Positions 8,146 through 16,899 are shown, counted from the stretch's first letter. The stretch: DNA of 64,000 nucleotides from JBDSZL01 sp039925145 (GCA_039925145.1 JBDSZL010000090.1:20095-84094); one strand, 5' to 3'. Translations and numbers: made by a program. The notes: generated by a model from the letters alone, not told the origin.

Positions 8146-9618
8146 ATGAAGGGCAAAGCGGGCGTGGTCGGGAGACTGGGGCTGATCCTCACTCTCCTCG
8201 TGTTCTCATTCATTCTTCGTCCAGCGGTCGTTGCGGCGCAGGACGCTGCGGCACCGGCCGTTCAGGCGGCCGCAAGTCCAGCACCGGCCGCGGCCGCCGC
8301 GCCGGCTATCGACAACACGAAGGTGGCCCTCGACACCATCTGGGTCATGATCACCGCGTTCATGGTCTTCTTCATGAATCTCGGCTTCGCAATGGTCGAG
8401 TCGGGTCTGTGCCGGCAGAAAAACACCGTCAACATCCTGTTCAAGAACTTCATCGTGTTTGCCGCATCGTCGCTGGCCTTCCTGTTTGTCGGCTGGGGGG
8501 TGATGTTCGGTGATGGCAATCCGTTCATCGGGCTGCAGGGGATCTGGTTCTCGGCCGGCGCCGACAACAGCCCGATGACCGGCGATGCCTACCAGGGCGT
8601 CTACCACGCGATCGCGTGGGCGACGGTCCCCTTCTGGGCGAAGTTCTTCTTCCAGTTGGTGTTCGCCGGGACGGCCGCGACCATCGTCTCCGGTGCCGTG
8701 GCCGAACGGATCAAGTTCCTGTCGTTCTTCCTGTTCACGTTCATCCTCGTCGGCGCGGTGTATCCCATCATCGGCCACTGGATCTGGGGCGGTGGGTTCC
8801 TCGCGACGAAGGGCATGTTCGACTTCGCCGGGTCAACCGTCGTGCACTCCGCGGGAGGCTGGGCCGCGCTGGCGGGCATCATCATGCTCGGGCCGCGTCT
8901 CGGCAAGTACAAGGATGGCAAGGTGCACCCGATCATGGGGCACAACATGACGTCAGCGGCGCTCGGCGTCTTCGTGCTGTGGTTCGGATGGTTCGGGTTC
9001 AATCCGGGCTCCACGATGTCGGCCGACTGGGCATCGATTGCCCACATCGCGGCGACGACCAACATGGCGGCCGCCGCCGCCTCGGTGACGTCCCTGATCA
9101 CCATCTGGATGATTGCGGGTAAGCCCGACCTCAGCATGACGCTCAACGGCTGCCTCGCTGGGCTGGTCGCGATCACCGCGCCTTGCGCGTTTGTCAGCAT
9201 GAGCAGCGCGGTGCTCATCGGCGCCATTGCCGGTCCGCTCGTCGTCTTCGCCGTGCTGTTCTTCGACAAGCTGAAGCTCGATGATCCGGTCGGCGCGTTG
9301 TCGGTGCATCTCGCAAATGGCGTCTGGGGCACCCTGGCGGTGGGTTTGTTTGCGGATCCGACGGTGACGCCCGCGGCGTCGGTCGTCAAGGCGGGCCTGT
9401 TCAAGGGTGGGGGCACCGCGCAGTTGATGCCTCAGATCATCGGCATCGTCTCGGTTGGCGCGTTTGTCTTCACCGTCTCGCTCGTGGCATGGCTCGTCAT
9501 CAAGATGCTCTTTGGCTTGCGCGTGTCGGCGCAGGAGGAGATCGAGGGGCTGGATTTCGGCGAGCACGGCAACGCCGCCTATCCGGACTTCCAGACAGTC
9601 GAACCGAGCGAAGCCTAA
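8146..9618 (+). CDS. amt: Ammonium transporter, copy 1
   Basis: This 490-residue Amt/MEP/Rh channel protein conducts ammonia/ammonium across the inner membrane. An N-terminal signal-like helix and an Ala/Pro-rich stretch precede the transport core, which begins near residue 60. The twin-histidine pore residues are visible: VVHSAGGWAAL near 235 and SVHLANGVWGTL near 387. The highly conserved LWFGWFGFNPGS follows the expected helix. The C-terminal tail (EEIEGLDFGEHGNAAYPDF) is of the type that couples to GlnK. ATG 8146 was chosen for its ribosome-binding site (AAGGAG) and signal peptide; the same frame is open further upstream only within glnK. Confidence 0.96.
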   Translation: MKGKAGVVGRLGLILTLLVFSFILRPAVVAAQDAAAPAVQAAASPAPAAAAAPAIDNTKVALDTIWVMITAFMVFFMNLGFAMVESGLCRQKNTVNILFKNFIVFAASSLAFLFVGWGVMFGDGNPFIGLQGIWFSAGADNSPMTGDAYQGVYHAIAWATVPFWAKFFFQLVFAGTAATIVSGAVAERIKFLSFFLFTFILVGAVYPIIGHWIWGGGFLATKGMFDFAGSTVVHSAGGWAALAGIIMLGPRLGKYKDGKVHPIMGHNMTSAALGVFVLWFGWFGFNPGSTMSADWASIAHIAATTNMAAAAASVTSLITIWMIAGKPDLSMTLNGCLAGLVAITAPCAFVSMSSAVLIGAIAGPLVVFAVLFFDKLKLDDPVGALSVHLANGVWGTLAVGLFADPTVTPAASVVKAGLFKGGGTAQLMPQIIGIVSVGAFVFTVSLVAWLVIKMLFGLRVSAQEEIEGLDFGEHGNAAYPDFQTVEPSEA

Positions 9619-9646
9619 CCGCTACTCGTCCTCGAACGGCACCAAG

Positions 9647-9686
9647 GAGAGCCGCCGGTCCCATGGCCGGCGGCTCTCTTTGTGTT
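9647..9686 (+). terminator. Rho-independent terminator after amt copy 1
   Basis: A perfect 12-base stem (GAGAGCCGCCGG / CCGGCGGCTCTC) with an eight-base loop TCCCATGG is followed by TTTGTGTT. This is a convincing intrinsic terminator and implies that the second glnK-amt pair is a separate transcription unit. Confidence 0.85.
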
Positions 9687-9780
9687 GGTGCCAGCCGGTG
9701 TCACCAGGAACGGCGTCACCGTGATACAACGAGGGCTCATTGGAGCGGCTGCGGGCTCGTCCGCGAGGCAGGAGAGACAT

Positions 9781-10110
9781 ATGAAGCTGATCAAGATCAT
9801 CGTGCGGCCCAACAAAGTGGATGACGTGCGAGAGGCGCTGGAGAAGATGAACATCCCCGGCATGACGGTGACCGAGGTGCGGGGGCACGGTCGTCAGAAG
9901 GGGCACACCGCCGTCTACCGCGGCAAGGAATACAACGTGACGCTTCTGCCCAAAGTCGAGGTGGAAGTCGTGGTTCAGGACCAGGTGGTCGACGAAGTGA
10001 TCGCCTCGGTCATCAACGCTGCGCGCACGGGTGAAATCGGCGACGGGCGTATTTTCGTCGTTCCTGTCGATCACAGCTACAACATCCGGACGGGCGAACG
10101 GGACGTCTAG
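9781..10110 (+). CDS. glnK: PII nitrogen regulatory protein, copy 2
   Basis: This second 109-residue PII protein has the same T-loop as copy 1, including the uridylylatable Tyr51 (RGKEYNV), and the B-loop TGEIGDGRIFVVP. About 91 of 109 residues match copy 1; the changes cluster in the stretch of residues 66-79 (for example P66Q, K75A, G79N) and near the C-terminal strand. A good ribosome-binding site (CAGGAGAG) precedes the ATG. Together with the amt gene downstream it forms a second glnK-amt unit, most simply explained as a tandem duplication of the first. Whether the two copies are expressed under different conditions cannot be told; I saw no clean sigma54 promoter in the 160 bases upstream. 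Confidence 0.95.
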   Translation: MKLIKIIVRPNKVDDVREALEKMNIPGMTVTEVRGHGRQKGHTAVYRGKEYNVTLLPKVEVEVVVQDQVVDEVIASVINAARTGEIGDGRIFVVPVDHSYNIRTGERDV

Positions 10111-10222
10111 GAGGCCGTGCGCGCTTGTTCGCTGCAATGCTCAGGGCGGGACGGCTCGGCGCGCGCCGGTCGGCCACCTGCGTTATGACAGGCGGCCACG
10201 ATGCCGCCGAGGGATGACATCC

Positions 10223-11587
10223 ATGACAGATGTTCAGGAGAACTCGAGAAATACCCGACACAGGTGGACCGCGATGGTCGTCGCGGCTGCGGCCATCGGC
10301 ATGCCCGTTGCCGCGGGGGCGCAGGTTCCCGCCGCGCCGCCTGCGCCCACGATTAACGGAGCGGACACGGCCTGGATGCTCATGGCCACCGCGCTCGTGC
10401 TGCTGATGACGCCAGCGCTCGCGTTCTTCTACGGCGGCCTGGTCCGTGCGAAGAACGCGCTCAACACGATGATGATGAGCTTCATCTCACTGGGCTTCGT
10501 GAGTCTGGTGTGGGCGTTCATCGGCTATTCCCTCGCGTTCACGCCAGGAAACGACTGGATTGGCGACACCTCGCGGATGTTTCTGAACGGGGTGGGCCTC
10601 GACCTGCCCACCGGCATCTCCACGGCTCTCATTCCGCACGCCCTGTTCATGTCCTACCAGGGCACGTTCTGCATCATCACCGCGGCGCTGATCTCAGGGG
10701 CCATCGTCGAACGGATGCGTTTCTCGGCCTATGTCGCGTTCATCACCCTGTGGGCGATCTTCGTCTACAGTCCAGTGGCGCACTGGGTTTGGGGTGGTGG
10801 TTGGCTCTTCAAGATGGGCGCCCTGGACTTCGCGGGGGGCACCGTCGTGCACGTGAACGCAGCCGTGGCCGCCCTGGTCGCCGTGCTGTGCGTCGGGCCG
10901 CGCCGTGACTACAAGTCGTCCGCGCTCATGCCGCACAACGTGCCCTTTGTGTTGCTGGGCGCTGGTCTGCTTTGGTTTGGCTGGTTCGGGTTCAACGCGG
11001 GAAGCGCGCTCGCCGCCGGTCCATCGGCAGCGCTGGCATTCACCACCACGATGCTGGCTCCGGCCGGCACCCTCGTCGTGTGGACGCTTCTCGATGCGAT
11101 CCGGCAGAGCAAAGCCACGGCCGTTGGCGCCGCGACCGCGATCGTCGTCGGGTTGGTGGCCATCACCCCGGCAGCCGGGCACGTCAGTCCCATGAACGCC
11201 ATCCTGCTCGGAGCCATCGCGGCAGTGCCGAGCTACTTCTGTCTCATCCTCCGCGCTCGGACGTCGCTTGACGATTCGCTGGACGTGGTGGCCGCGCATG
11301 GCGTGGGCGGCACGGTGGGCGCCCTGCTCACGGGCGTGTTTGCACAGAAGAGCCTCAACGGCATCGCGGACGGGCTGCTCTATGGCAATCCGAAGCAACT
11401 CGGTATTCAGGCCGCGGCCGTCGGCGCCGCCATCGTCTACAGCGGTGTGGCGAGCTTCATCCTGCTCAAGCTGGTCGGTCTGGTGTTCCCGTTGCGGGCG
11501 TCGGCTGAAAGCGAGAGCGAAGGCCTCGATACGACCGCACACGGCGAAGAGGCCTACGTGCAGTCGGGCGGCACGCAGATGGGCTAG
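10223..11587 (+). CDS. amt: Ammonium transporter, copy 2
   Basis: This 454-residue Amt channel begins with a signal-like helix (MVVAAAAIGMPVAAGAQVPA) and continues with the transport core from NGADTAWMLMATALVLLMTP. The two pore histidines are in GGTVVHVNAAVAAL (near residue 209) and VVAAHGVGGTVGAL (near 358); LWFGWFGFNAGSAL is also conserved. It is clearly a paralogue of the first copy but more diverged than the PII pair: the motif after the first pore histidine is NAAVAAL rather than SAGGWAAL, so the two belong to different Amt subgroups. ATG 10223 is preferred over ATG 10214 because GAGGG lies nine bases upstream of it and only one base upstream of the other. Confidence 0.95.
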   Translation: MTDVQENSRNTRHRWTAMVVAAAAIGMPVAAGAQVPAAPPAPTINGADTAWMLMATALVLLMTPALAFFYGGLVRAKNALNTMMMSFISLGFVSLVWAFIGYSLAFTPGNDWIGDTSRMFLNGVGLDLPTGISTALIPHALFMSYQGTFCIITAALISGAIVERMRFSAYVAFITLWAIFVYSPVAHWVWGGGWLFKMGALDFAGGTVVHVNAAVAALVAVLCVGPRRDYKSSALMPHNVPFVLLGAGLLWFGWFGFNAGSALAAGPSAALAFTTTMLAPAGTLVVWTLLDAIRQSKATAVGAATAIVVGLVAITPAAGHVSPMNAILLGAIAAVPSYFCLILRARTSLDDSLDVVAAHGVGGTVGALLTGVFAQKSLNGIADGLLYGNPKQLGIQAAAVGAAIVYSGVASFILLKLVGLVFPLRASAESESEGLDTTAHGEEAYVQSGGTQMG

Positions 11588-11597
11588 CGGGTTCGAT

Positions 11598-11636
11598 GGC
11601 GAGACTCTGGCCGGCACGGGCCGGTCGAGTCTCGCC
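11598..11636. terminator. Convergent hairpin terminator
   Basis: GGCGAGACTC and its exact complement GAGTCTCGCC enclose an inner GCCGG/GCCGG-type stem, giving a long hairpin in the 50 bases between the converging amt copy 2 and the LOR/SDH gene. No T-run is present on either side, so it may act as a bidirectional barrier rather than a classical intrinsic terminator. Confidence 0.6.
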
Positions 11637-11638
11637 AG

Positions 11639-12883
11639 TTACGCCCTGCCGCCGGCGCCTTCGGTGCCGGGCAGCTGCGTGGCCAGCTGGTGCAGAAAGA
11701 GCCCGACGTCGGTGACGAGCCCAACCGTCTGCGACGACCCGCGGTCGGCCAGCTTGGTCACAACGGCCGGGTTGATATCCACACAAACCACCGGCACCCA
11801 GGCGGGGAGCATGTTGCCCACCCCAATCCCGTGCAGCATCGTCGATAGAATAATCACCATGCCTGCGTCGGCGAGCGACGTGGCGTAGCGGTCCTGTGCT
11901 TCGACGATGTCGCGGATGGTGTCGTTGATGGGACCGTCGTCGCGAATGCTGCCAGCCAGGACGTAGTCCACGCCTGCCCGGACGCATTCCACCATGATGC
12001 CTTCCTTGAGCACGCCGGCCTCGACGGCCGCGTTGATGGAGCCGGCTCTGTTGATCGCGTTGATGGCGCGCATGTGGTGCCGGTGGCCGCCAGGCACGGG
12101 CGTGCCAGACTCGAGATCGAGCCCGAGCGATGTGCCGAACAGCGTCAGCTCGGCGTCGTGCGCGGCGAGGGCATTGCCGGCGAGCAGGACGTCGACGTAT
12201 CCACGCCGGATCAGCTCGGCGAAGTACTTCACGCCCCCTGTGTGAATGACGACTGGCCCGGCGACGAATACGATCCGCCCGCCGCGAGACTTGACCTCGT
12301 GCATCGTGCGCGCAATCCGCGCGACGCTGGCCTCGACGCGCCGCTCCGATGACACCTCGTTGCTCATGAACGAGAAGTCGCCGCGCTCGCGGTCGCGGAA
12401 CTCCGGCTTCACCCGGACACCACCAAGGCCGCAGACGACACGGTCGCCAATCCGCAGGTCGCGCAGTTTGCGGCACACGGCGGTCTGGTCCGTGATGACG
12501 ATGGCGGCGTCCATGCGTTGCCGTTGCACTTCGACCCATTCACCGGCGAGGCGCACCTGGGTGCGCTGGTTGGTCGTGGAATAGAAATCTTCGGGCGCGC
12601 ATCCGTCGCAATCGGTGGGTTGCGTCACAGCATCCTGCTCTCCGACCGCATGGCAGCCGAAGGGAAGCAGATCTTCGACCAGCTGCGCGAGCGTCGCGGC
12701 CGTCGGGGCAGAAATCTTGAGCGACAGACGCGAGAAGTCGTCGTTGGTCCGCCCGAGCTCGAACTGCAGCACCTCGAAGTCGCCACCCCGGTCGATGACG
12801 CGGTCGAAAATCGACTTCAGCAACTGGGAGTCGACCAGATGCCCTTCGGCAGAGACGATGGCGTGGGGGTGAACGTCAGGCAT
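11639..12883 (-). CDS. LOR/SDH-region (TIGR00300-type) protein, possible ornithine cyclodeaminase
   Basis: This 414-residue protein begins with the small domain found in lysine-oxoglutarate-reductase/saccharopine-dehydrogenase bifunctional enzymes (GHLVDSQLLKSIFDRVID followed by GGDFEVLQFELG), and continues with a C-terminal nucleotide-binding region (GRIVFVAGPVVIHTGG; GIGVGNMLPAWVPVVCVDIN). This architecture matches the archaeal and bacterial TIGR00300 family. Members in methanogens and the C-terminal half of cyanobacterial arginine dihydrolase fusions have been reported to convert ornithine to proline, so ornithine cyclodeaminase is the best guess, with moderate confidence. No arginine dihydrolase domain is attached here. 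The gene diverges from ppc with 49 bases between starts, so the two share a promoter region. Confidence 0.75.
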   Translation of the reverse strand: MPDVHPHAIVSAEGHLVDSQLLKSIFDRVIDRGGDFEVLQFELGRTNDDFSRLSLKISAPTAATLAQLVEDLLPFGCHAVGEQDAVTQPTDCDGCAPEDFYSTTNQRTQVRLAGEWVEVQRQRMDAAIVITDQTAVCRKLRDLRIGDRVVCGLGGVRVKPEFRDRERGDFSFMSNEVSSERRVEASVARIARTMHEVKSRGGRIVFVAGPVVIHTGGVKYFAELIRRGYVDVLLAGNALAAHDAELTLFGTSLGLDLESGTPVPGGHRHHMRAINAINRAGSINAAVEAGVLKEGIMVECVRAGVDYVLAGSIRDDGPINDTIRDIVEAQDRYATSLADAGMVIILSTMLHGIGVGNMLPAWVPVVCVDINPAVVTKLADRGSSQTVGLVTDVGLFLHQLATQLPGTEGAGGRA

Positions 12884-12932
12884 GATGTGTGGGACGGCGC
12901 CGTGGCGCCAGGCGATGGAGAATTATAGTGCG

Positions 12933-15842
12933 ATGACCGATAGCACGCCGGCCGTTCGTGTGGCCCAGCCGCCGCCCACTGCAGGGGATCCGCACGCCGC
13001 GCTACGCGACGACGTGCGGCTGCTGGGAGAGTTGCTGGGAGAGGTGCTGCGACAGCAGGAGGGCGAAGACCTGTTCGACCGTGTCGAACGAGTCCGGGCC
13101 CTCGCGAAGGAGGCCCGGAATGCCGGCTCGAAAACTGGTCAATTCGAGGCGCTGGCGACCGAGCTGGGGGCGATGCCTGTCGAGGCGGCGCTTCCTGTGG
13201 CGCGCGCGTTTGCCCATTTCCTCAATCTCGCCAACGTCGCCGAGCAGCACCATCGCACTCGTCGCCGCCGCGCGTACCAGCGGGACCCATCGGCGCGCCC
13301 TCAGCCAGGCTCGGTCGACGAAGCGTTGCCGCGGCTGATGGCCGCCGGCGTCACGCCGGCGCAGTTACACCGCGCGGCGGCGAGCCTGCGCATCGAGCTG
13401 GTGGTGACGGCGCATCCGACCGAGATCATGCGGCGGACGCTGCAGCAGAAGTACAACCGCATCGCCGATGCGCTCGCGACCCGCGACCGGCCCGACCTGA
13501 CGCAAACCGAGCGCGCACTCGTCGACCAGACGCTTCGGCGTGAGATCACCGCCGCGTGGGGGACCGATGACGTGCGCCGCGAGCGTCCGTCGCCGCTCGA
13601 CGAAGTGCGATCCGCCCTGGCGGTGTTCGAGCAAACGCTCTGGCCGACGCTGCCGGCCTATCTGCGATCCCTGGATCGCGCGCTGCGGGCGGCCGGCGTC
13701 GACGGTCTTCCGCTCGATGCGGCGCCGCTCACGTTTGGATCGTGGATTGGCGGCGATCGCGACGGCAATCCGAATGTCACGCCTGAGGTCACACGGCGTG
13801 CGTGCCTGATGGCGAGGTGGACGGCGCTGTCGCTCTACGGACGTGAGGTAGACGAGCTCTGCGGCGAGCTGTCGATGACCGCCGCCACAGAGGAGTTGAT
13901 CGCCGAGGCCGGCGGCGCGCACGAGCCCTACCGCGCCGTCCTGCGGGAACTCTATCGGCGCATTCAGGCGACGCGCACCTGGTTGGCGCGGCTGCTGACC
14001 TCCGACGTCGGAGCCCTCGACGCGGAAGCGGGCGAACCGCACCGGCCAGCTGGCTTGGTCGAAACGGCGGAGGCGCTGCGCAGCCCGCTGCGGCTCTGCT
14101 ACGACTCGCTCTGCGCCACCCGCCAGGCCATCGTGGCCGACGGCCGTCTGCTCGACCTGCTGCGGCGGGTATCCACGTTCGGCGTGTCGCTGGTCCGGCT
14201 GGATATCCGACAGGAGGCGGATCGTCACACCGAGGCCATCGATGCCATCACCAGGCACCTCGAGATCGGGGCGTATGCTGACTGGCCCGAAGAACGGCGG
14301 ATCGCGTTTCTGGCTGGAGCGCTGCAGGGTAGAGAGCGCCTGACCCCTCGCGGGTTCAGTCCCCTCGGCCGGGTCGCCGATGTCCTCGAGACATTCCGCG
14401 TCATCGGGGACATTCATCCTGAATCGCTCGGCGCGTACGTGATCACCATGGCGAGCCAACCCTCCGACGTGCTCGCGGTGGAGTGGCTGCAACACGAGGC
14501 GGGTGTGCAGGCGCCGCTCCGCGTCGTTCCGCTCTTCGAGACCGCGCGCGATCTGGCGGCCGCCGGCGGCGTGATCGATCGTCTCCTGTCCATCGACTCC
14601 TATCGCGAGCGCACGCTGGCGCACGGCGGACGGCAGGAAGTGATGGTCGGCTACTCGGACTCGTCCAAGGACGTCGGGAGGATGGCGGCTGCCTGGGAGC
14701 TCTACAAGGCACAGGAAGCCATCGTCGCCGCCTGCCGCGCGCACGCCGTGCCGGTCACGCTCTTTCACGGCCGAGGAGGCAGTGTCGGCCGCGGCGGCGG
14801 ACCCACGTATCTCGCGATCCAGTCGCAGCCGCCGGGATCGGTAGACGGCACGATTCGCGTGACCGAGCAGGGCGAGATGATTCAGGCGAAGTTCGGGCTG
14901 CCCGACATCGCATTGCGGACGCTCGAGATTTACACGACGGCGACTCTCGAAGCCACCCTCGCCACGCCGGCGCCTGTCGACGCCTCGTGGCGCGACACCA
15001 TGGAACACCTTGCCGGTGCGGCCCGCGGGGCGTTCCGGGAGACGGTCTACGACGACGACCGGTTCCTGCGGTATTTCAGGAGCGCCACCCCGGAGGACGA
15101 ACTCGACGCGCTGCACATCGGGAGTCGCCCGGCGCGACGGTCCGGAGGAGCCGCCCTCAGCGGTCTCCGGGCGATCCCGTGGCAGTTCGGGTGGATGCAG
15201 ACCCGGTTGCTTCTGCCAACGTGGCTCGGCACCGAACAAATACTGGGGCCGTCGCTTTCGGACGCCGAGCGCGATCGGTGCCGGGGCATGTACCGCGACT
15301 GGCCATTCTTTCGATCGTTGATCGACCTCACCGCGATGGCTCTCGCGAAAGCCGACGCGGGCATTGCGGCGCACTACGATCGTCAGCTGGTGCCGGCCGA
15401 CCTGCAGCCGCTCGGAGCCGCGCTGCGGGTGCGGCTCGAACGTGCAATCGAGGCGGTGCTGTGGACGACCGGGCATGCGCAGTTGCTCCAGGACAATCTC
15501 GTGCTGCGGCGCTCCATTGAAGTGCGCAATCCCTACGTCGATCCCATCAACCTGCTGCAGGTCGAGTTGCTCAGACGCGGACGAGAAGACACGGCTCGGG
15601 GCTCGGGGCACGTGGAAGACACGGCTCGGGGCTCGCGGCTCGTGGCTCGGGGCTCGCGGCACGTTGAAGACACGGCTCGGGGCTCGCGACTCGAGGCTCG
15701 GGGGGCGTGGGCGGGTTTCGAGGCGACGGAAGGGCAGGGAATGGGGCTCGGGACTTCGGGGGAGGATGAGGCGGAGCTGTTGCGTCGGGCCCTGCTCGTG
15801 ACGATCAACGGGATCGCGGCGGGCATGCGAAACACAGGCTAG
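12933..15842 (+). CDS. ppc: Phosphoenolpyruvate carboxylase with repeat-derived C-terminal insertion
   Basis: The enzyme fixes bicarbonate onto phosphoenolpyruvate to give oxaloacetate. Visible motifs are VVTAHPTEIMRRT (catalytic His, near residue 159), GGDRDGNPNVT (near 272), MVGYSDSSKDVGR, FHGRGGSVGRGGGP (near 612) and the invariant C-terminus MRNTG. At about 969 residues it is some 80 longer than the E. coli enzyme. Most of the excess lies between RNPYVDPINLLQVELLRR and the final helix: an Ala-Arg-Gly-Ser-rich stretch, residues about 885-925, encoded by a GGCTCG minisatellite. ATG 12933 has GGAG upstream; ATG 12915 is an alternative. The insertion falls in a loop before the last helix, so the enzyme may still be active, but the C-terminus lies near the active site and this should not be assumed. 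Confidence 0.93.
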   Translation: MTDSTPAVRVAQPPPTAGDPHAALRDDVRLLGELLGEVLRQQEGEDLFDRVERVRALAKEARNAGSKTGQFEALATELGAMPVEAALPVARAFAHFLNLANVAEQHHRTRRRRAYQRDPSARPQPGSVDEALPRLMAAGVTPAQLHRAAASLRIELVVTAHPTEIMRRTLQQKYNRIADALATRDRPDLTQTERALVDQTLRREITAAWGTDDVRRERPSPLDEVRSALAVFEQTLWPTLPAYLRSLDRALRAAGVDGLPLDAAPLTFGSWIGGDRDGNPNVTPEVTRRACLMARWTALSLYGREVDELCGELSMTAATEELIAEAGGAHEPYRAVLRELYRRIQATRTWLARLLTSDVGALDAEAGEPHRPAGLVETAEALRSPLRLCYDSLCATRQAIVADGRLLDLLRRVSTFGVSLVRLDIRQEADRHTEAIDAITRHLEIGAYADWPEERRIAFLAGALQGRERLTPRGFSPLGRVADVLETFRVIGDIHPESLGAYVITMASQPSDVLAVEWLQHEAGVQAPLRVVPLFETARDLAAAGGVIDRLLSIDSYRERTLAHGGRQEVMVGYSDSSKDVGRMAAAWELYKAQEAIVAACRAHAVPVTLFHGRGGSVGRGGGPTYLAIQSQPPGSVDGTIRVTEQGEMIQAKFGLPDIALRTLEIYTTATLEATLATPAPVDASWRDTMEHLAGAARGAFRETVYDDDRFLRYFRSATPEDELDALHIGSRPARRSGGAALSGLRAIPWQFGWMQTRLLLPTWLGTEQILGPSLSDAERDRCRGMYRDWPFFRSLIDLTAMALAKADAGIAAHYDRQLVPADLQPLGAALRVRLERAIEAVLWTTGHAQLLQDNLVLRRSIEVRNPYVDPINLLQVELLRRGREDTARGSGHVEDTARGSRLVARGSRHVEDTARGSRLEARGAWAGFEATEGQGMGLGTSGEDEAELLRRALLVTINGIAAGMRNTG
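15585..15705 (+). repeat. GGCTCG minisatellite inside ppc
   Basis: Three blocks each start with GAAGACACGGCTCGGGGCTC (15585, 15615 and, after GTT, 15666) and continue with 7-base units of the type GGCTCGG, GGCTCGC or GGCTCGT. Because seven is not a multiple of three, every three units (21 bases) encode one heptapeptide, seen as ARGSRLV and ARGSRHV. The same module on the other strand lies at 56146-56246. The array is free of stops in the ppc frame. Confidence 0.85.
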
Positions 15843-15859
15843 CGTTCAATACCGCTGGG

Positions 15860-16885
15860 CTATCCCCCGCGCGTGTGCATCTCGAGATGCGCGTCCTTCT
15901 TCAGGGCGCGAAGCGGGATGTAGGCGCCGCGGTTGAGATGCGCGTGGCGCTCCTCCGCGCCGCGATCGGCCCGGCCTTCCCAGACGGCCCGGATCAGCTG
16001 GCGGAGCGTGTCCGTGGTTGTGCCGGCGCGGATGGGACGTCGCAGATCGGTGCCGTGCTGCGCGTAGAGACAGAGCAGGAGCACGCCGTCGGCCGTCAGT
16101 CGCAGCCGGTCGCACGTACGGCAGAAGGGCTGCGATGTGGAGGCGATGATGCCGAAGATGGTGCCATCGGCCAGACGGAAGCGCGAGGCTGGGGCCGACG
16201 ATTCGGGTGCGGCGAGCGGCGTGATCGCTCCGTATCGGGCTTGCAGTCGTTCGAGGATTTCGGCCTGCGGTACCACCGCGTCGGGGCGCCAGGCCGTTGC
16301 GCCCCCCACATCCATGTACTCGATGAATCGAAGCTCGGCCCCGACCTCGCGGGCATACTCCAGCAGCGATTCCAGCTCGTCGTCGTTGTCGCCCCGGCTG
16401 ATGACGGCGTCGAACTTCAGGTCGGCAAAGCCCGCGCGGCGTGCCGCGTCGATCCCCGCCAGCACCTGCGGTAGCGCATCGATCCGAGTGAGCCTCTGAA
16501 ATCGATCCCGTTGCAGGGTGTCCAGACTCACGGTGACCCGGTGCAGGCCCGCCTGGCGCAGGTCGGTGGCGACATCGCCGAGCAGCACGCCGTTGGTGGT
16601 CATCGCCAGATCGGTGAGCCACGGACGCGCGGCGAGCATGCTGACGAGGTCTGGCAGGTGTCGGCGGAGCAGCGGTTCGCCCCCGGTCAACCGCACGCGG
16701 GTGGCGCCGAGTTCGCCTGCGAGATCTGCGACGCGCACGAGCTCCTCGAAGGTCAGCAGGTCTTCGCGCGGGAGCCAGACATAGTCCGCCTCGGGCATGC
16801 AGTAGTGGCAGCGCAGGTTGCACCGGTCGGTGACCGAGAGGCGAAGGGTGCCCAGGGACCGGCCGAAGGCGTCGAGGACGGGCAT
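15860..16885 (-). CDS. moaA: GTP 3',8-cyclase (molybdenum cofactor biosynthesis)
   Basis: This radical-SAM enzyme catalyses the first step of molybdopterin synthesis, converting GTP to 3',8-cyclo-GTP. The SAM-cluster motif CNLRCHYC is at residues 22-29; TGGEPLLRR follows; the second cluster that binds GTP is CRTCDRLRLTADGVLLLC near residues 255-272; and the protein ends in the required Gly-Gly. The protein has 341 residues if read from ATG 16885; an in-frame TTG at 16894 is the only alternative nearby. A GATAAT box eight bases upstream of the ATG points to a leaderless transcript. No other mo-genes are adjacent. It converges with ppc, leaving 17 bases between the stops. Confidence 0.95.
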   Translation of the reverse strand: MPVLDAFGRSLGTLRLSVTDRCNLRCHYCMPEADYVWLPREDLLTFEELVRVADLAGELGATRVRLTGGEPLLRRHLPDLVSMLAARPWLTDLAMTTNGVLLGDVATDLRQAGLHRVTVSLDTLQRDRFQRLTRIDALPQVLAGIDAARRAGFADLKFDAVISRGDNDDELESLLEYAREVGAELRFIEYMDVGGATAWRPDAVVPQAEILERLQARYGAITPLAAPESSAPASRFRLADGTIFGIIASTSQPFCRTCDRLRLTADGVLLLCLYAQHGTDLRRPIRAGTTTDTLRQLIRAVWEGRADRGAEERHAHLNRGAYIPLRALKKDAHLEMHTRGG

Positions 16886-16893
16886 GGCCTGCA

Positions 16894-16899
16894 ATTATC
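16894..16899 (-). promoter_or_regulatory. -10 box of moaA (probable leaderless start)
   Basis: Reading the minus strand, GATAAT ends eight bases before the moaA ATG, so transcription would begin at or next to the start codon. No ribosome-binding site is visible. The divergent gene at 16968 shows the same layout. Confidence 0.5.

Noticed and set aside
9619..9780. Sigma54 promoter before glnK copy 2
   Set aside because: TTGGAGCGGCTGCGGGC was considered, but the GG to GC distance is eleven instead of ten and the -12 element is not TTGC.
9781..11587. Recent segmental duplication of the first glnK-amt pair
   Set aside because: PII copies are similar, but the Amt copies differ in length and in the motif after the first pore histidine, so a simple recent duplication of the whole pair is not supported.
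13365..15662. 765-codon minus-strand frame across ppc
   Set aside because: Shadow frame caused by high G+C at codon position 3 of ppc; no domain or start signal.
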